A stretch of DNA of 64,000 nt from an uncultured Methanomassiliicoccales archaeon. Its GTDB lineage: Archaea; Thermoplasmatota; Thermoplasmata; Methanomassiliicoccales; Methanomethylophilaceae. Of the stretch, positions 51,901-58,803 are shown in pieces (the first letter of the stretch is position 1; each line of letters begins with the position of its first letter). Below the pieces are notes generated by a model, which had not been told where the DNA came from, ran no database searches, and was given only the letters and a program-made list of their open reading frames with translations. The stretch is taken from NCBI GenBank assembly GCA_934702355.1, contig CAKUXX010000004.1, positions 62,001 to 126,000 on the forward strand, given 5' to 3'. A program made the translations under genes and the position numbers.

Positions 51901-52682
51901 CCGACATAGTGCGTCTGATATCCGAGGGGATCCCGGAGGACCAGGCGAGGGAGGAAGCATCCATCCGTATATTCGGGGATGCCCCGGGCACATACGGCTC
52001 CGGAACGAACATCCTGATCAGGACATCCGATTGGAACGATGTCTCGGACATCGGAAGCATCTACAGAAGCTACGGCGAGTTCGCATACGGCGGAGGTAGG
52101 AAGGGCCGCAGGGTCCCAGAGGCGTTCAGACGCAGACTCGGGGGGCTGGAGGTCACTGTGAAGAACAGCGCATCCCGCGAGTACGACATGCTGGACAACG
52201 ACGATGTCTACAACGACCTGGGCGGTCTTAATGCCGCAGTGAGGTCCATCTCCGGCAGGATGCCGATGTCTGTGATAGGATGCTCGGCGGATTCCACCGA
52301 CCTCAGGCTCAGGACCATAGATGAGGAGGGCAGGTACATATTCCGCAGCAAGGTCCTCAATCCGAAATGGGTGGAGGGTCTGAAGCCCCACGGGTTCAAA
52401 GGCGCGGAGGAGATCTCCAACCTGGCCGAGTACGTCTTCGCGTGGGATGCGACCTCCGACATCATCGATCCGTGGATGTATCAGTCCATGGCCGACAGGT
52501 TCCTCTTCGACGATGAGAACTCGGAGTGGTTCAGGGATGCCAATCCGTACGCGATGTACGAGACCGCATCATGGCTTCTCGAGGCGATCGGAAGGGGCAT
52601 GTGGGAGCCCGATGACGAGACCAGGAGGAAGCTCGAGGCCCTCTACATGGAGCTCGAAGGCGAGTTCGAGGGCATGGAGTGA
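48951..52682 (+). CDS. cobN: Cobaltochelatase/magnesium-chelatase large subunit CobN family
   Basis: A 1243-residue protein that inserts cobalt (or in paralogues magnesium or nickel) into a tetrapyrrole. MKFVHISVGTKDSHMM at the start, VIHVGTHGTLEWLPGKSVAMS near 540, GRNFYSLDPDSIPWHSSWEVGRRM near 845 and VWATDTMKTGGDDIAYILWLMG near 900 are CobN/BchH hallmarks. The ATPase partners (CobS/CobT or ChlD/ChlI types) are not in this window. It fits with cobO at 23 kb and the BtuCD-like importer at 3-6 kb. A TATA box (TTTTATAAC, 48896-48903) lies about 50 bases upstream. Confidence 0.93.
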   Translation: MKFVHISVGTKDSHMMNTAVRTVRSEGIGVDFSCYDSSDLDEDPLILSEMLRDAASADIITLKVHGDTSYFKRYDRLEKVIRDYGICTLLDCTEEDVVDSCRNMFTGTDEEHTNGILYMELGGDENFRSLLLWAAKYFDNADVDVPDPIHPPAQGIHRPGCGCIDIDEYVDSLDLSKPTVGIFFYQRQWVTGNTAHVDALISELESMGANAVPVFMYASQSKVPGARGTAAIMRESLTRNGRPVLDSIIELMSFSQVLVANPGCGEQVSDDNFFLDYGVPVIQSMVGCRPADVWREDINGLTASEIAYDIAHPEFDGQIISVACGCTERDEDGSFLAEPLDDRPQRVAETAVNWAKLRHIPNGDRKIAILLYMYPPKTANAGGASGLDTFQSVVSLLSRMRDEGYDVGEDIPGSSEELVELLLSGLTNDSDWTSDDGMRSKALDMIGKDRYTRWYSELSEAVRNRIEDGWGKPPGDVHVVDGSIAVPGIMFGNVMVGFQPDRGRDRQSDYHDPDCVMPHQYLAFYRWLKHCFGADAVIHVGTHGTLEWLPGKSVAMSSDCCPDYVLDSIPDIYPYIIGNPGEGIQAKRRAAAVIVDHMIPSMTRSGGYDEIDELEGILQNYMSAETQLQDEKRSLIREKIRERVSELELYNDIKLSPDCSDAEFDSRIDDLYDYVVDVKENLIKDGLHILGDVPEGKRLEEMIYSLTRLDNGDVPSLRGAVAEYMGYSVNTLRQTASDVDPVSGKLNGQILESIEERTESLISSMATEGFDRERCMGIVSQMFPDGNQALDSSVAFVCDTLYPSIRGMGKEIDSIIGAMEGSYVEPGPSGCPTRGRAQTLPTGRNFYSLDPDSIPWHSSWEVGRRMADQMIERFREEHGSYPRNVGMVVWATDTMKTGGDDIAYILWLMGLRPVWTGYAGRVKDLEVIPLSELGRPRVDVTLRISGLFRDTFPNIVEMIDRAVGMISVLDESDEDNALRANMRADIVRLISEGIPEDQAREEASIRIFGDAPGTYGSGTNILIRTSDWNDVSDIGSIYRSYGEFAYGGGRKGRRVPEAFRRRLGGLEVTVKNSASREYDMLDNDDVYNDLGGLNAAVRSISGRMPMSVIGCSADSTDLRLRTIDEEGRYIFRSKVLNPKWVEGLKPHGFKGAEEISNLAEYVFAWDATSDIIDPWMYQSMADRFLFDDENSEWFRDANPYAMYETASWLLEAIGRGMWEPDDETRRKLEALYMELEGEFEGME

Positions 52683-52741
52683 AGTGTCATATCACGTTCG
52701 GAACATCGGAGAACAAGCAGGAAAAGGTGTTTCGGACGGGC

Positions 52742-52764
52742 AGGGTCCGGTCGATCCGGGCCCT
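52742..52764. terminator. Hairpin between cobN and the surface-protein gene
   Basis: AGGGTCCGG pairs with CCGGGCCCT over 9 bp (one G-T pair) with loop TCGAT. It lies between convergent genes and could serve both. Confidence 0.6.
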
Positions 52765-52775
52765 CCCCATCCTTA

Positions 52776-52826
52776 TCAGGGTTTCATGTAGCGGAAGTAG
52801 TAGAATCCGCCTCCGATGAGGAGGAT
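52776..52826 (-). other. Displaced reading frame encoding the membrane anchor
   Basis: This segment codes LILLIGGGFYYFRYMKP and a stop, the natural end of the upstream surface protein, but lies in a different frame from it. Inserting one base near 52828-52832 fuses the two. Confidence 0.6.
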
Positions 52827-54535
52827 CAGGCAGCCGCTACGGCGATGTATGCCGTGGTGTTGCTCTTCTTGGAATCGGAGGGTTCCTGGGGGAACTCGAA
52901 TGTTCCGACGGTGACCTCCACATTCCAAAGCGCATGCTCCGCGACCACGAGGGGCGAAGCGGTGTTCGAGGGGCATGTCGTCTTGTTCTTCCCATCATCC
53001 GACTTGATCGTACCCATGGTGATCTCCTCGGTTCCGAGGGAGTAGAGTCCGGCGTTGTTCGCATCGTTGATCGTTCCGACGGGTATGATGAGCGTACCGT
53101 CGGCTGCGTAAGCCTGTCCGTTGCGGAGAACGGACACATCCTTGGATGCGAGCACGTAGAGCAGGGAGGCCTTGCCGTCGGCATCGGTGTATGTTCCCGC
53201 CACGGTCCTTCCGCCTTCGATGGCGGACGGCCCCATGTTCTCGTTGAACACGAAGGACACCTTGGAAGCAGAGCCGATGTCGCTGCCCGCGAATGTGAGG
53301 TATCCTGCGGCCTTTCCATTCATATCGTAGATGAATCCGATGTAGGTCTTCTCGGATATGACGATGGTCGAGGGGTCCTCGAGCAGATATCCGAGGTAGT
53401 ATGCGACACCGTTGATGTTCATCAGGGTGCCTGTGTTCCTGCAGGTGTACTGGCCGCTGTCCTCTCTGAAGCTCTCGTCGAAGGTCTCCCTGTCGTATTT
53501 GACCCAATGGCTTGTACCGATCTCGTAGGCGGAGAACTCCTTGTCGCCGATCAGGAGGACGCAGGTCCTTCCGTCGATCTTGACGACATCCCCGTTGCGG
53601 TATGTCTTGGCGTTTTCGCCTTCTCCGATGACGAGGGGGTTCCTGTAGACGGACATGTCCGCCTTGGTGATGGACGGCACAAGCGTCGCATCCTTTCCGC
53701 CGAGGCCTGCTACGATCATCTCCAGTTCCTTGAGGGTGAGTGTGTAGTCTTTGGACGACACTGTGAGTCCGGAGACCTTTCCGCCCTCGAAGATGACGGT
53801 TTTGTCCGATGATTCGATCTGTCCGTAGCTATATGCGGTCACGATGCAGGTCAGCTTGCCGACGACAGTGGTGTTCTCCGTGCCCTCGCTCTTGACGACA
53901 TCGAACGTCATCGAACCGTTCTTCCCGGCACGGTCGCTGGCGGTACCTGCGACGGCTGCTTTGAACTCGGTGCCCTCGCTCTTGACTGCTTTCAGCGTTC
54001 CGTCGGTACCGGTGGCCGTCTTGAAGTTCGGGATCCATGTGGTGTTGAGCCATGTGGTGATCTCGGCCTCGGTGTTCCTGTCCTCCATGAGGACGCTGCA
54101 TTCGATGCTCTTGTAGTCGAACACGGTGGTGATCTTGCATCCGACGGTGGCCGTTATCTGGTCTGTCGAATCGGTTATAGTGAATTTGTAGAGTCCCTCG
54201 GTCCCGTTTTTGTTATCGGGTGTCCCCGCGACAGCGGCTTTGAACTCGACCTTCTTGATGCTGAGGTTCTTGTGATAGTCCGCAGCCAGAGGTGTCTCGT
54301 TTACGGTTATCTTTGTCCAGTCCACGCCGGTCAGCCATGTTTCCTTGACCCATTTCTCGACTTCGGCCTCTGTGTTGGCCTTGTCCATGCCGATCTTCGG
54401 TGCATCAAGCTGTTCACTAATGTCTGTAACTGTCGATTCCGTCTCGGCGGCATCGACCGGACATGTGAATAATGCACAAGCCAGCAGCATCGCTACCGCT
54501 AGTGCCGATAATGTCAGTTTTCCCATCCTGTCCAT
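52826..54535 (-). CDS. Secreted surface protein with two related N-terminal modules; anchor out of frame
   Basis: A 569-residue protein. An N-terminal signal peptide (MGKLTLSALAVAMLLACALF) is followed by two related modules of about 80 residues, starting NTEAEVEKWVKETWLTG and NTEAEITTWLNTTWIPN, each ending in FKAAVAGT. A long beta-rich region follows. The frame stops within an obvious C-terminal anchor: AYIAVAAA then TGA. In another frame the sequence continues LILLIGGGFYYFRYMKP to a stop at 52776. A one-base change near 52830 would restore it. The ATG at 54535 follows GGAGAGATGGG. Confidence 0.75.
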   Translation of the reverse strand: MDRMGKLTLSALAVAMLLACALFTCPVDAAETESTVTDISEQLDAPKIGMDKANTEAEVEKWVKETWLTGVDWTKITVNETPLAADYHKNLSIKKVEFKAAVAGTPDNKNGTEGLYKFTITDSTDQITATVGCKITTVFDYKSIECSVLMEDRNTEAEITTWLNTTWIPNFKTATGTDGTLKAVKSEGTEFKAAVAGTASDRAGKNGSMTFDVVKSEGTENTTVVGKLTCIVTAYSYGQIESSDKTVIFEGGKVSGLTVSSKDYTLTLKELEMIVAGLGGKDATLVPSITKADMSVYRNPLVIGEGENAKTYRNGDVVKIDGRTCVLLIGDKEFSAYEIGTSHWVKYDRETFDESFREDSGQYTCRNTGTLMNINGVAYYLGYLLEDPSTIVISEKTYIGFIYDMNGKAAGYLTFAGSDIGSASKVSFVFNENMGPSAIEGGRTVAGTYTDADGKASLLYVLASKDVSVLRNGQAYAADGTLIIPVGTINDANNAGLYSLGTEEITMGTIKSDDGKNKTTCPSNTASPLVVAEHALWNVEVTVGTFEFPQEPSDSKKSNTTAYIAVAAA

Positions 54536-54640
54536 TTCCCATCTCTCCGTCCCATTCGGGGAGACGACGACGATCCGAATGACCATCGTCCCAATCCAGT
54601 ATCAGTGATTCCGGGTATTTAGGATTCACCTGGGGCGCAT

Positions 54641-56284
54641 TCATTCCGAAAGTCTGATAAGATAGTATTTTGCATCCCTGCGGGTCCCGGTCATGCCGAT
54701 GAGGCCGGATCTCTTCAGGGCGGTAAGCGCATTGCTGATCCTGTAGTATCTCTGATTATCGGTCAGATCCGACGGGAAAAGTGCGGAGACATGCTCAGAT
54801 ATCTCCATCCTATCCACCTGTCCGCATTCGCCTATGAATCTCAATATCTCCTGTTTGAGGTCGTATGTTTTGTATTCGGGCGTACGGATTTCCGTTGAAT
54901 GGGATCCATTTCCGAGTATCAGATCGGGATAACGACCTGATACGAATCTTCTTGCGATGAAGCGGTCGGCATCATCGCGGGGGATGACCCTTCCTTTCTG
55001 GACCATGTCCAACAGGACTATGTCTCCGAATGTCAGATCGGGATTGTCCGCAAGTATGTCCGCATAATGGTTGCTGGTTACCTTTCCGATGATTCTGACT
55101 TTGACATGACCGTTTGAAAGGTCGTAGTCGGGAAGAGGGAACGAACGTTTGATCTGGCATCTGAACATCTTCACGATGCCACCTCCCGCGACATCAACCA
55201 TTCCCAGCTTGAACATGGCCTCTGCCAGGCATCTGTTGCGATAGAATCTTGCAGGGGAGTCCCTGGTCAGGACATCGGATATCGATTCGGGGATGAAGAA
55301 ACCCGCGTTAGAGAATGTTATGCTCTCCCTGTCCTGTTCCATGATGGTTATGAATTCCGAGCGCAGATAGTCCTGGTGTGCGACGCAGTTGTTCAGAGCT
55401 TCTCTTATCATTGCGGGGTCGTACACATCCATGCGTTCCAGTGACATGGCATTCCCTCTGAACACCTCATACCTCGCGTTGTGGATGTCGGAGCAGATCC
55501 TCTCCATCGACAGGATGAACGGGATGCTGTACAGTTCGCTCTCCATGGTCGTGGAGTCTGATGAACAGAGGATCCTCCTTATTCCGACGGATATATCCGC
55601 GAGCAGGAAAACAGACTCTTCTTTTCCCAGAAGGATAAGGGCAGCATTTGTGATGGAACCGTCTGCAGATGCGAGTCCCATCTTTCTTAGGAATGTCATA
55701 TCATCCCATCCGTCGCATTCTGTGGCTTCGGACGGGCGGTTGTTCACATACATCCTCCGTGCAAGGGACAATGCATCATGGTCGATGTCGTCGATCGTCG
55801 CATCTGCTACTGTCTTTCTACTCCAATCCGGAATCCCCTCCCCCATTATCCTTATGCGTTTCTCATCGGTCAGGGGGATGACGCTGTCGCCCTGTCTTTC
55901 ATACGAGATCCCTTTGAACGTCGTCGGTACGCCGTATTGGCAAGGGGGTATCTCGAAGATCAAGGTCCTCTTGCCGTCTACGAAGCGTTCATGGATATCA
56001 CGATAAGACAATCTGTTCCCTGTCTGTTCCGATATGTAGAATTTCAGTTTGTTGCGACTTTCTACGGATTCAAGGTATGTGCTGTTGACGCATTCCCCGT
56101 TGTCTGTGATCCCGAAAAGCATCCATGCCGCATCTGCATTTTTGAGATTGGCCTCGTTGGATAATGCTGAGAAATATCTTCCCATATCGTCTTTGTCCAG
56201 ATTCTTGCGATCCTTGAACTCTATGATCTCGGATTCGTGTGCATCTGTTATGATTTTTTTGAGGAGGGAATCAACAGACTCCAT
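54641..56284 (-). CDS. AlbA_2/Schlafen-domain protein with ATP-binding-like domain
   Basis: 547 residues. The N-terminal AlbA_2 domain shows ESEIIEFKDRKNLDKDDMGRYFSALSNEA at residues 18-46 and then WMLFGITDNGEC. The middle carries the HATPase_c_4-type region REALNNCVAHQDYLRSEFITIMEQ near 290 with AGGGIVKMF near 370. The C-terminal 100 residues look like a winged helix (NQRYYRISNALTALKRSGLIGMTG). Such proteins are annotated as transcriptional regulators or RNA-interacting factors, and some belong to phage-defence loci. It starts in a very AT-rich promoter region beside ATPase D. Confidence 0.85.
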   Translation of the reverse strand: MESVDSLLKKIITDAHESEIIEFKDRKNLDKDDMGRYFSALSNEANLKNADAAWMLFGITDNGECVNSTYLESVESRNKLKFYISEQTGNRLSYRDIHERFVDGKRTLIFEIPPCQYGVPTTFKGISYERQGDSVIPLTDEKRIRIMGEGIPDWSRKTVADATIDDIDHDALSLARRMYVNNRPSEATECDGWDDMTFLRKMGLASADGSITNAALILLGKEESVFLLADISVGIRRILCSSDSTTMESELYSIPFILSMERICSDIHNARYEVFRGNAMSLERMDVYDPAMIREALNNCVAHQDYLRSEFITIMEQDRESITFSNAGFFIPESISDVLTRDSPARFYRNRCLAEAMFKLGMVDVAGGGIVKMFRCQIKRSFPLPDYDLSNGHVKVRIIGKVTSNHYADILADNPDLTFGDIVLLDMVQKGRVIPRDDADRFIARRFVSGRYPDLILGNGSHSTEIRTPEYKTYDLKQEILRFIGECGQVDRMEISEHVSALFPSDLTDNQRYYRISNALTALKRSGLIGMTGTRRDAKYYLIRLSE

Positions 56285-56401
56285 GATTTGTTATTTATTT
56301 ACCACTTATTTAATTATTTTTTTAATTAATTATTTATTTAAATAATTAAAAAATTAATCATTAAAAGTTTGGGACATGACTGACATCACATTCAAACCTA
56401 G
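56285..56401. promoter_or_regulatory. Very AT-rich promoter region of the AlbA_2 gene
   Basis: About 75 bases (56289-56365) of almost pure A and T with overlapping TTTAATTA/TAATTAAA repeats. It sits between the AlbA_2 start and the ATPase D right-hand palindrome. It probably holds the minus-strand promoter of the AlbA_2 gene; exact elements cannot be separated. Confidence 0.5.
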
Positions 56402-56435
56402 TCGAAATTTCACGTACATGTACGTAAAATTTCGA
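56402..56435. repeat. 34-base palindrome D1, directly after ATPase D stop
   Basis: An inverted repeat of 34 bases with one mismatched pair: outer arms TCGAAATTT/AAATTTCGA around the core ACGTACATGTACGT. It touches the stop codon of ATPase D. A near copy (D2) lies just upstream of the same gene. Confidence 0.75.
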
Positions 56436-57680
56436 TTACAGGTCGAGACTGTTCTCATCCAGAAGGAACTGGCGGATTCCGATGTTCAGTATGCCGCCCT
56501 CATCCATATAGGGGTAGATGTCGTCGCCGGTCACGACGATCTTCTTGAAGTCATCACCTATTTTGGAGAAGACTTTCGTTTCCTGCTCCCTCTTATTCTC
56601 ATCGGGGATCATGTACGCAGATTGGACGTAGTACCTTCTATCCCCTTTGTTGGCAACGAAGTCCACTTCCAACTTCACACTTTCCCTCTTGCCGTCCACG
56701 GTGGGGCGGATCTCCACCACCCCAACATCGACCATGTACCCCCTCGACCTGAGCTCGTTGTAGATGATGTTCTCCATGATGTGGGGCATATCCATCTCGC
56801 GGAAGTTCAGCTGGGCGTTCCTCAGGCCGATGTCCGATATGTAGTACTTCATCGGAGAGCCGATGCCTTTCCTTCCTTTGATGTCGTAGCGTTTCGCCTT
56901 CTCGAACATGTACGTCTCCTCCAGAATGTCCAGATATCTGTTCACCGTATCATCGGCGACCGATGAACGATATTTTGTGCGGAGGGTGTTGGAAAGGTTC
57001 AGGGGATTGGTCAGTGAACCTATCGACGAAGACAGAGAATCGATGATCTGGGATAGTTCATCGGGTTTGCGGATGCCGTATCTCTCGATCATGTCCTCCT
57101 TGTAGACATGTTCCATAAGGTCTTTCAGATACTCGATCTTCTGCTCGGGGGTGTGCATCTCCACTGTTTCCGGCATCCCTCCGAAACGGGTGTATTCCTT
57201 CCATGCATCATCTCCCTCGTAAGCGGAGGCGAATTCCGCGAAGCTGAGCGGTTGTACATGGACCCTGTCACCCCTTCCTCTGAATTTGGTACGTACATCC
57301 GAAGAGAGGAACTTCGAGTTGCTGCCTGTCACATAAACATCCAGATCTCTGTCCTTGACCAAGGTGTTCACGGCATCTTCGAAATCCTCGACCATCTGTA
57401 TCTCGTCCAAAAGGACGTAGCATTCCCCTTTGCATGAGGTCCTTTCTCTGACGTATTCGGTGAGTGCGGTCGGATCGCGGAGCGGTTTGTTGATCGCCTC
57501 CTCCAGAGAGACGGCGATGATGTTCTCCTCCGGGACACCTTCCGAAAGAAGATGGTTGCGGAACAGGGTGAACAGGAGATAGGACTTTCCGCATCTTCTG
57601 ATGCCGGTGATGACCTTCGGCTTCCCGTTGCGTTTTCTGACGATGAGTCTCCGTAGATATCTATCGCGGGCTATTTCCAT
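56436..57680 (-). CDS. AAA/DUF4143 ATPase D
   Basis: A 414-residue paralogue of A-C. Walker A TGIRRCGKSYLL is near residue 24, Walker B YVLLDEIQMVEDF near 91 and VTGSNSKFLSSDVRTKFRGRGDR near 115. The linker has DELSQIIDSLSSSIGSLTNPLNLSNTLRTKY, and the C-terminal domain has SVKLEVDFVANKGDRRYYVQSAY near 340, again the E-x-D...Q core. The gene is bracketed by two copies of a palindrome, 15 bases before the start codon and directly after the stop. This suggests it is one unit. Confidence 0.88.
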   Translation of the reverse strand: MEIARDRYLRRLIVRKRNGKPKVITGIRRCGKSYLLFTLFRNHLLSEGVPEENIIAVSLEEAINKPLRDPTALTEYVRERTSCKGECYVLLDEIQMVEDFEDAVNTLVKDRDLDVYVTGSNSKFLSSDVRTKFRGRGDRVHVQPLSFAEFASAYEGDDAWKEYTRFGGMPETVEMHTPEQKIEYLKDLMEHVYKEDMIERYGIRKPDELSQIIDSLSSSIGSLTNPLNLSNTLRTKYRSSVADDTVNRYLDILEETYMFEKAKRYDIKGRKGIGSPMKYYISDIGLRNAQLNFREMDMPHIMENIIYNELRSRGYMVDVGVVEIRPTVDGKRESVKLEVDFVANKGDRRYYVQSAYMIPDENKREQETKVFSKIGDDFKKIVVTGDDIYPYMDEGGILNIGIRQFLLDENSLDL

Positions 57681-57694
57681 TCAGATCCCTACTC

Positions 57695-57724
57695 GAAATT
57701 TCACGTACATGTACGTATAATTTC
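57695..57724. repeat. Palindrome D2, upstream of ATPase D
   Basis: Same core ACGTACATGTACGT as D1 and arms GAAATT/AATTTC, with two mismatched pairs. It lies 15-44 bases upstream of the ATG of ATPase D. D1 and D2 are also nearly identical as direct repeats; their centres are 1291 bases apart. A TATA-like ACTTATAATC lies at 57736-57747, upstream of the palindrome. Confidence 0.75.
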
Positions 57725-57937
57725 TAATAACCACATTCGATTATAAGTGTTGCCATATATAATCCTGTCAGACCGAACGGAAGGATCGTTACGGTTGACC
57801 ATGCATCAGTTCGGCATGAGGTTCATATTCCGCATAGCTTTCATATGCCGGTCATAGAGAATAGAGCGATGATCTGAATCAGAAGGAATCCGATGTTCGA
57901 TTGTGATCGGTTGAAAAAAGAGTGTAATCGGTTTCGT
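57725..57937. other. Intergenic stretch between ATPase D and the TBP terminator
   Basis: About 210 bases. It contains AT-rich promoter-like sequence for ATPase D (57736-57763) and otherwise no gene, tRNA or repeat that can be supported. Confidence 0.4.
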
Positions 57938-57955
57938 AGGAGGGTTTCCCCTCCT
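57938..57955 (-). terminator. Hairpin after the TBP gene
   Basis: AGGAGGG/CCCTCCT, 7 bp with loop TTTC, begins four bases past the stop. On the minus strand a T-run (CTCTTTTTTC) occurs about 15 bases further on. Confidence 0.6.
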
Positions 57956-57959
57956 GGGA

Positions 57960-58508
57960 TCAGACCATCAGGCTTGCGGACCTGAGCTCTGCGGCGATCT
58001 TGTCCACGGCACGTGTGACGTCCTCGGGGACCTTCGCGCCGGTGCAGACCATCTTGCCGGATCCGAACAGAAGGACGACGACCTTGGGATCGTCGAGCCT
58101 GTAGACGAGACCGGGGAACTGCTCAGGCTCGTATTCGACCTTCTCGAGTCCGAGGGTGATGGCCACGGTGTTCAGGTTGATCTCCTGCTCGAGGTCGGAC
58201 GATGCGACGATGTTCTGAACCTCGATCTTGGGCTCGATGGTGATCTTGACGTCGGCTTTCTCCAGGTCTTTGGCGACCTTGCTGATGGCGACTTTGACGT
58301 CGTCACGGCATTTGGCTCCGGTGCATACGACCTTTCCGCTTCTGAAGATCAGAGTGGCGGTCTTCGGCTCCTTGAGCCTGTAGACGAGACCGGGGAACTG
58401 CTGAGGGTTGTATTCCGCGCCCTCAAGCGCATCTTCAATCTTGTTCAGGTCGAGTTCCTGTCCAAGGTATGTCGAGGCTACCACGTTCTCTATGTTCATT
58501 TTAGCCAT
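57960..58508 (-). CDS. tbp: TATA-box-binding protein
   Basis: A 182-residue basal transcription factor made of two direct repeats. Repeat 1 is ENVVASTYLGQELDLNKIED to KVAKDLEKA; repeat 2 is QNIVASSDLEQEINLNTVAI to KIAAELR. Both contain the FPGLVYRL and SGK(V/M)VCTGAK motifs that contact the DNA minor groove. The first repeat has ASTYLGQ, the second ASSDLEQ. GGTGAAAAG precedes the ATG. A TATA box of its own (TTTATAAATAG, 58535-58546) suggests autoregulation is possible. Confidence 0.97.
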   Translation of the reverse strand: MAKMNIENVVASTYLGQELDLNKIEDALEGAEYNPQQFPGLVYRLKEPKTATLIFRSGKVVCTGAKCRDDVKVAISKVAKDLEKADVKITIEPKIEVQNIVASSDLEQEINLNTVAITLGLEKVEYEPEQFPGLVYRLDDPKVVVLLFGSGKMVCTGAKVPEDVTRAVDKIAAELRSASLMV

Positions 58509-58624
58509 CTTTTCACCAAATGGGGCTATTTAAATACTATTTATAAACCTTTTCATATATGCGACCGATTGCAGACAGAATGAGCGATATCGGACTCAGG
58601 TAATTGACAAGGGATGAAGAATGG

Positions 58625-58695
58625 AGTCGAGGGAGGGGATCGAACCCCCGTCTGCGGATCTGCAGTCCGCCCCATAGCCACTGTGGTACCTCGAC
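58625..58695 (-). tRNA. tRNA-Cys (GCA)
   Basis: A 71-base minus-strand tRNA: acceptor GTCGAGG pairs with CCTCGAC, anticodon stem GCGGA/TCCGC holds loop CTGCAGA (anticodon GCA), and the T-loop is TTCGATC. Discriminator T (U73) is the identity base for Cys. No intron; CCA not encoded. Confidence 0.95.
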
Positions 58696-58717
58696 GCAGG
58701 ACTCCCGATTGTTTGGT

Positions 58718-58727
58718 CATATAAAAG
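58718..58727 (-). promoter_or_regulatory. TATA box of the tRNA-Cys gene
   Basis: CTTTTATATG on the minus strand, centred about 28 bases upstream of the tRNA 5' end. Confidence 0.65.
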
Positions 58728-58803
58728 CATTGCTTGGAATCGGCATGCTCCGAAGGCCAACGAGACAGTTCAGAACATATACAGGGGCGGGAATCCGCAT
58801 GAT

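Noticed and set aside
38623..57724. CRISPR array or insertion sequence in the accessory regions
   Set aside because: The repeats are promoter palindromes in pairs, not regularly spaced units with spacers. No transposase and no terminal inverted repeats with target duplications were found.
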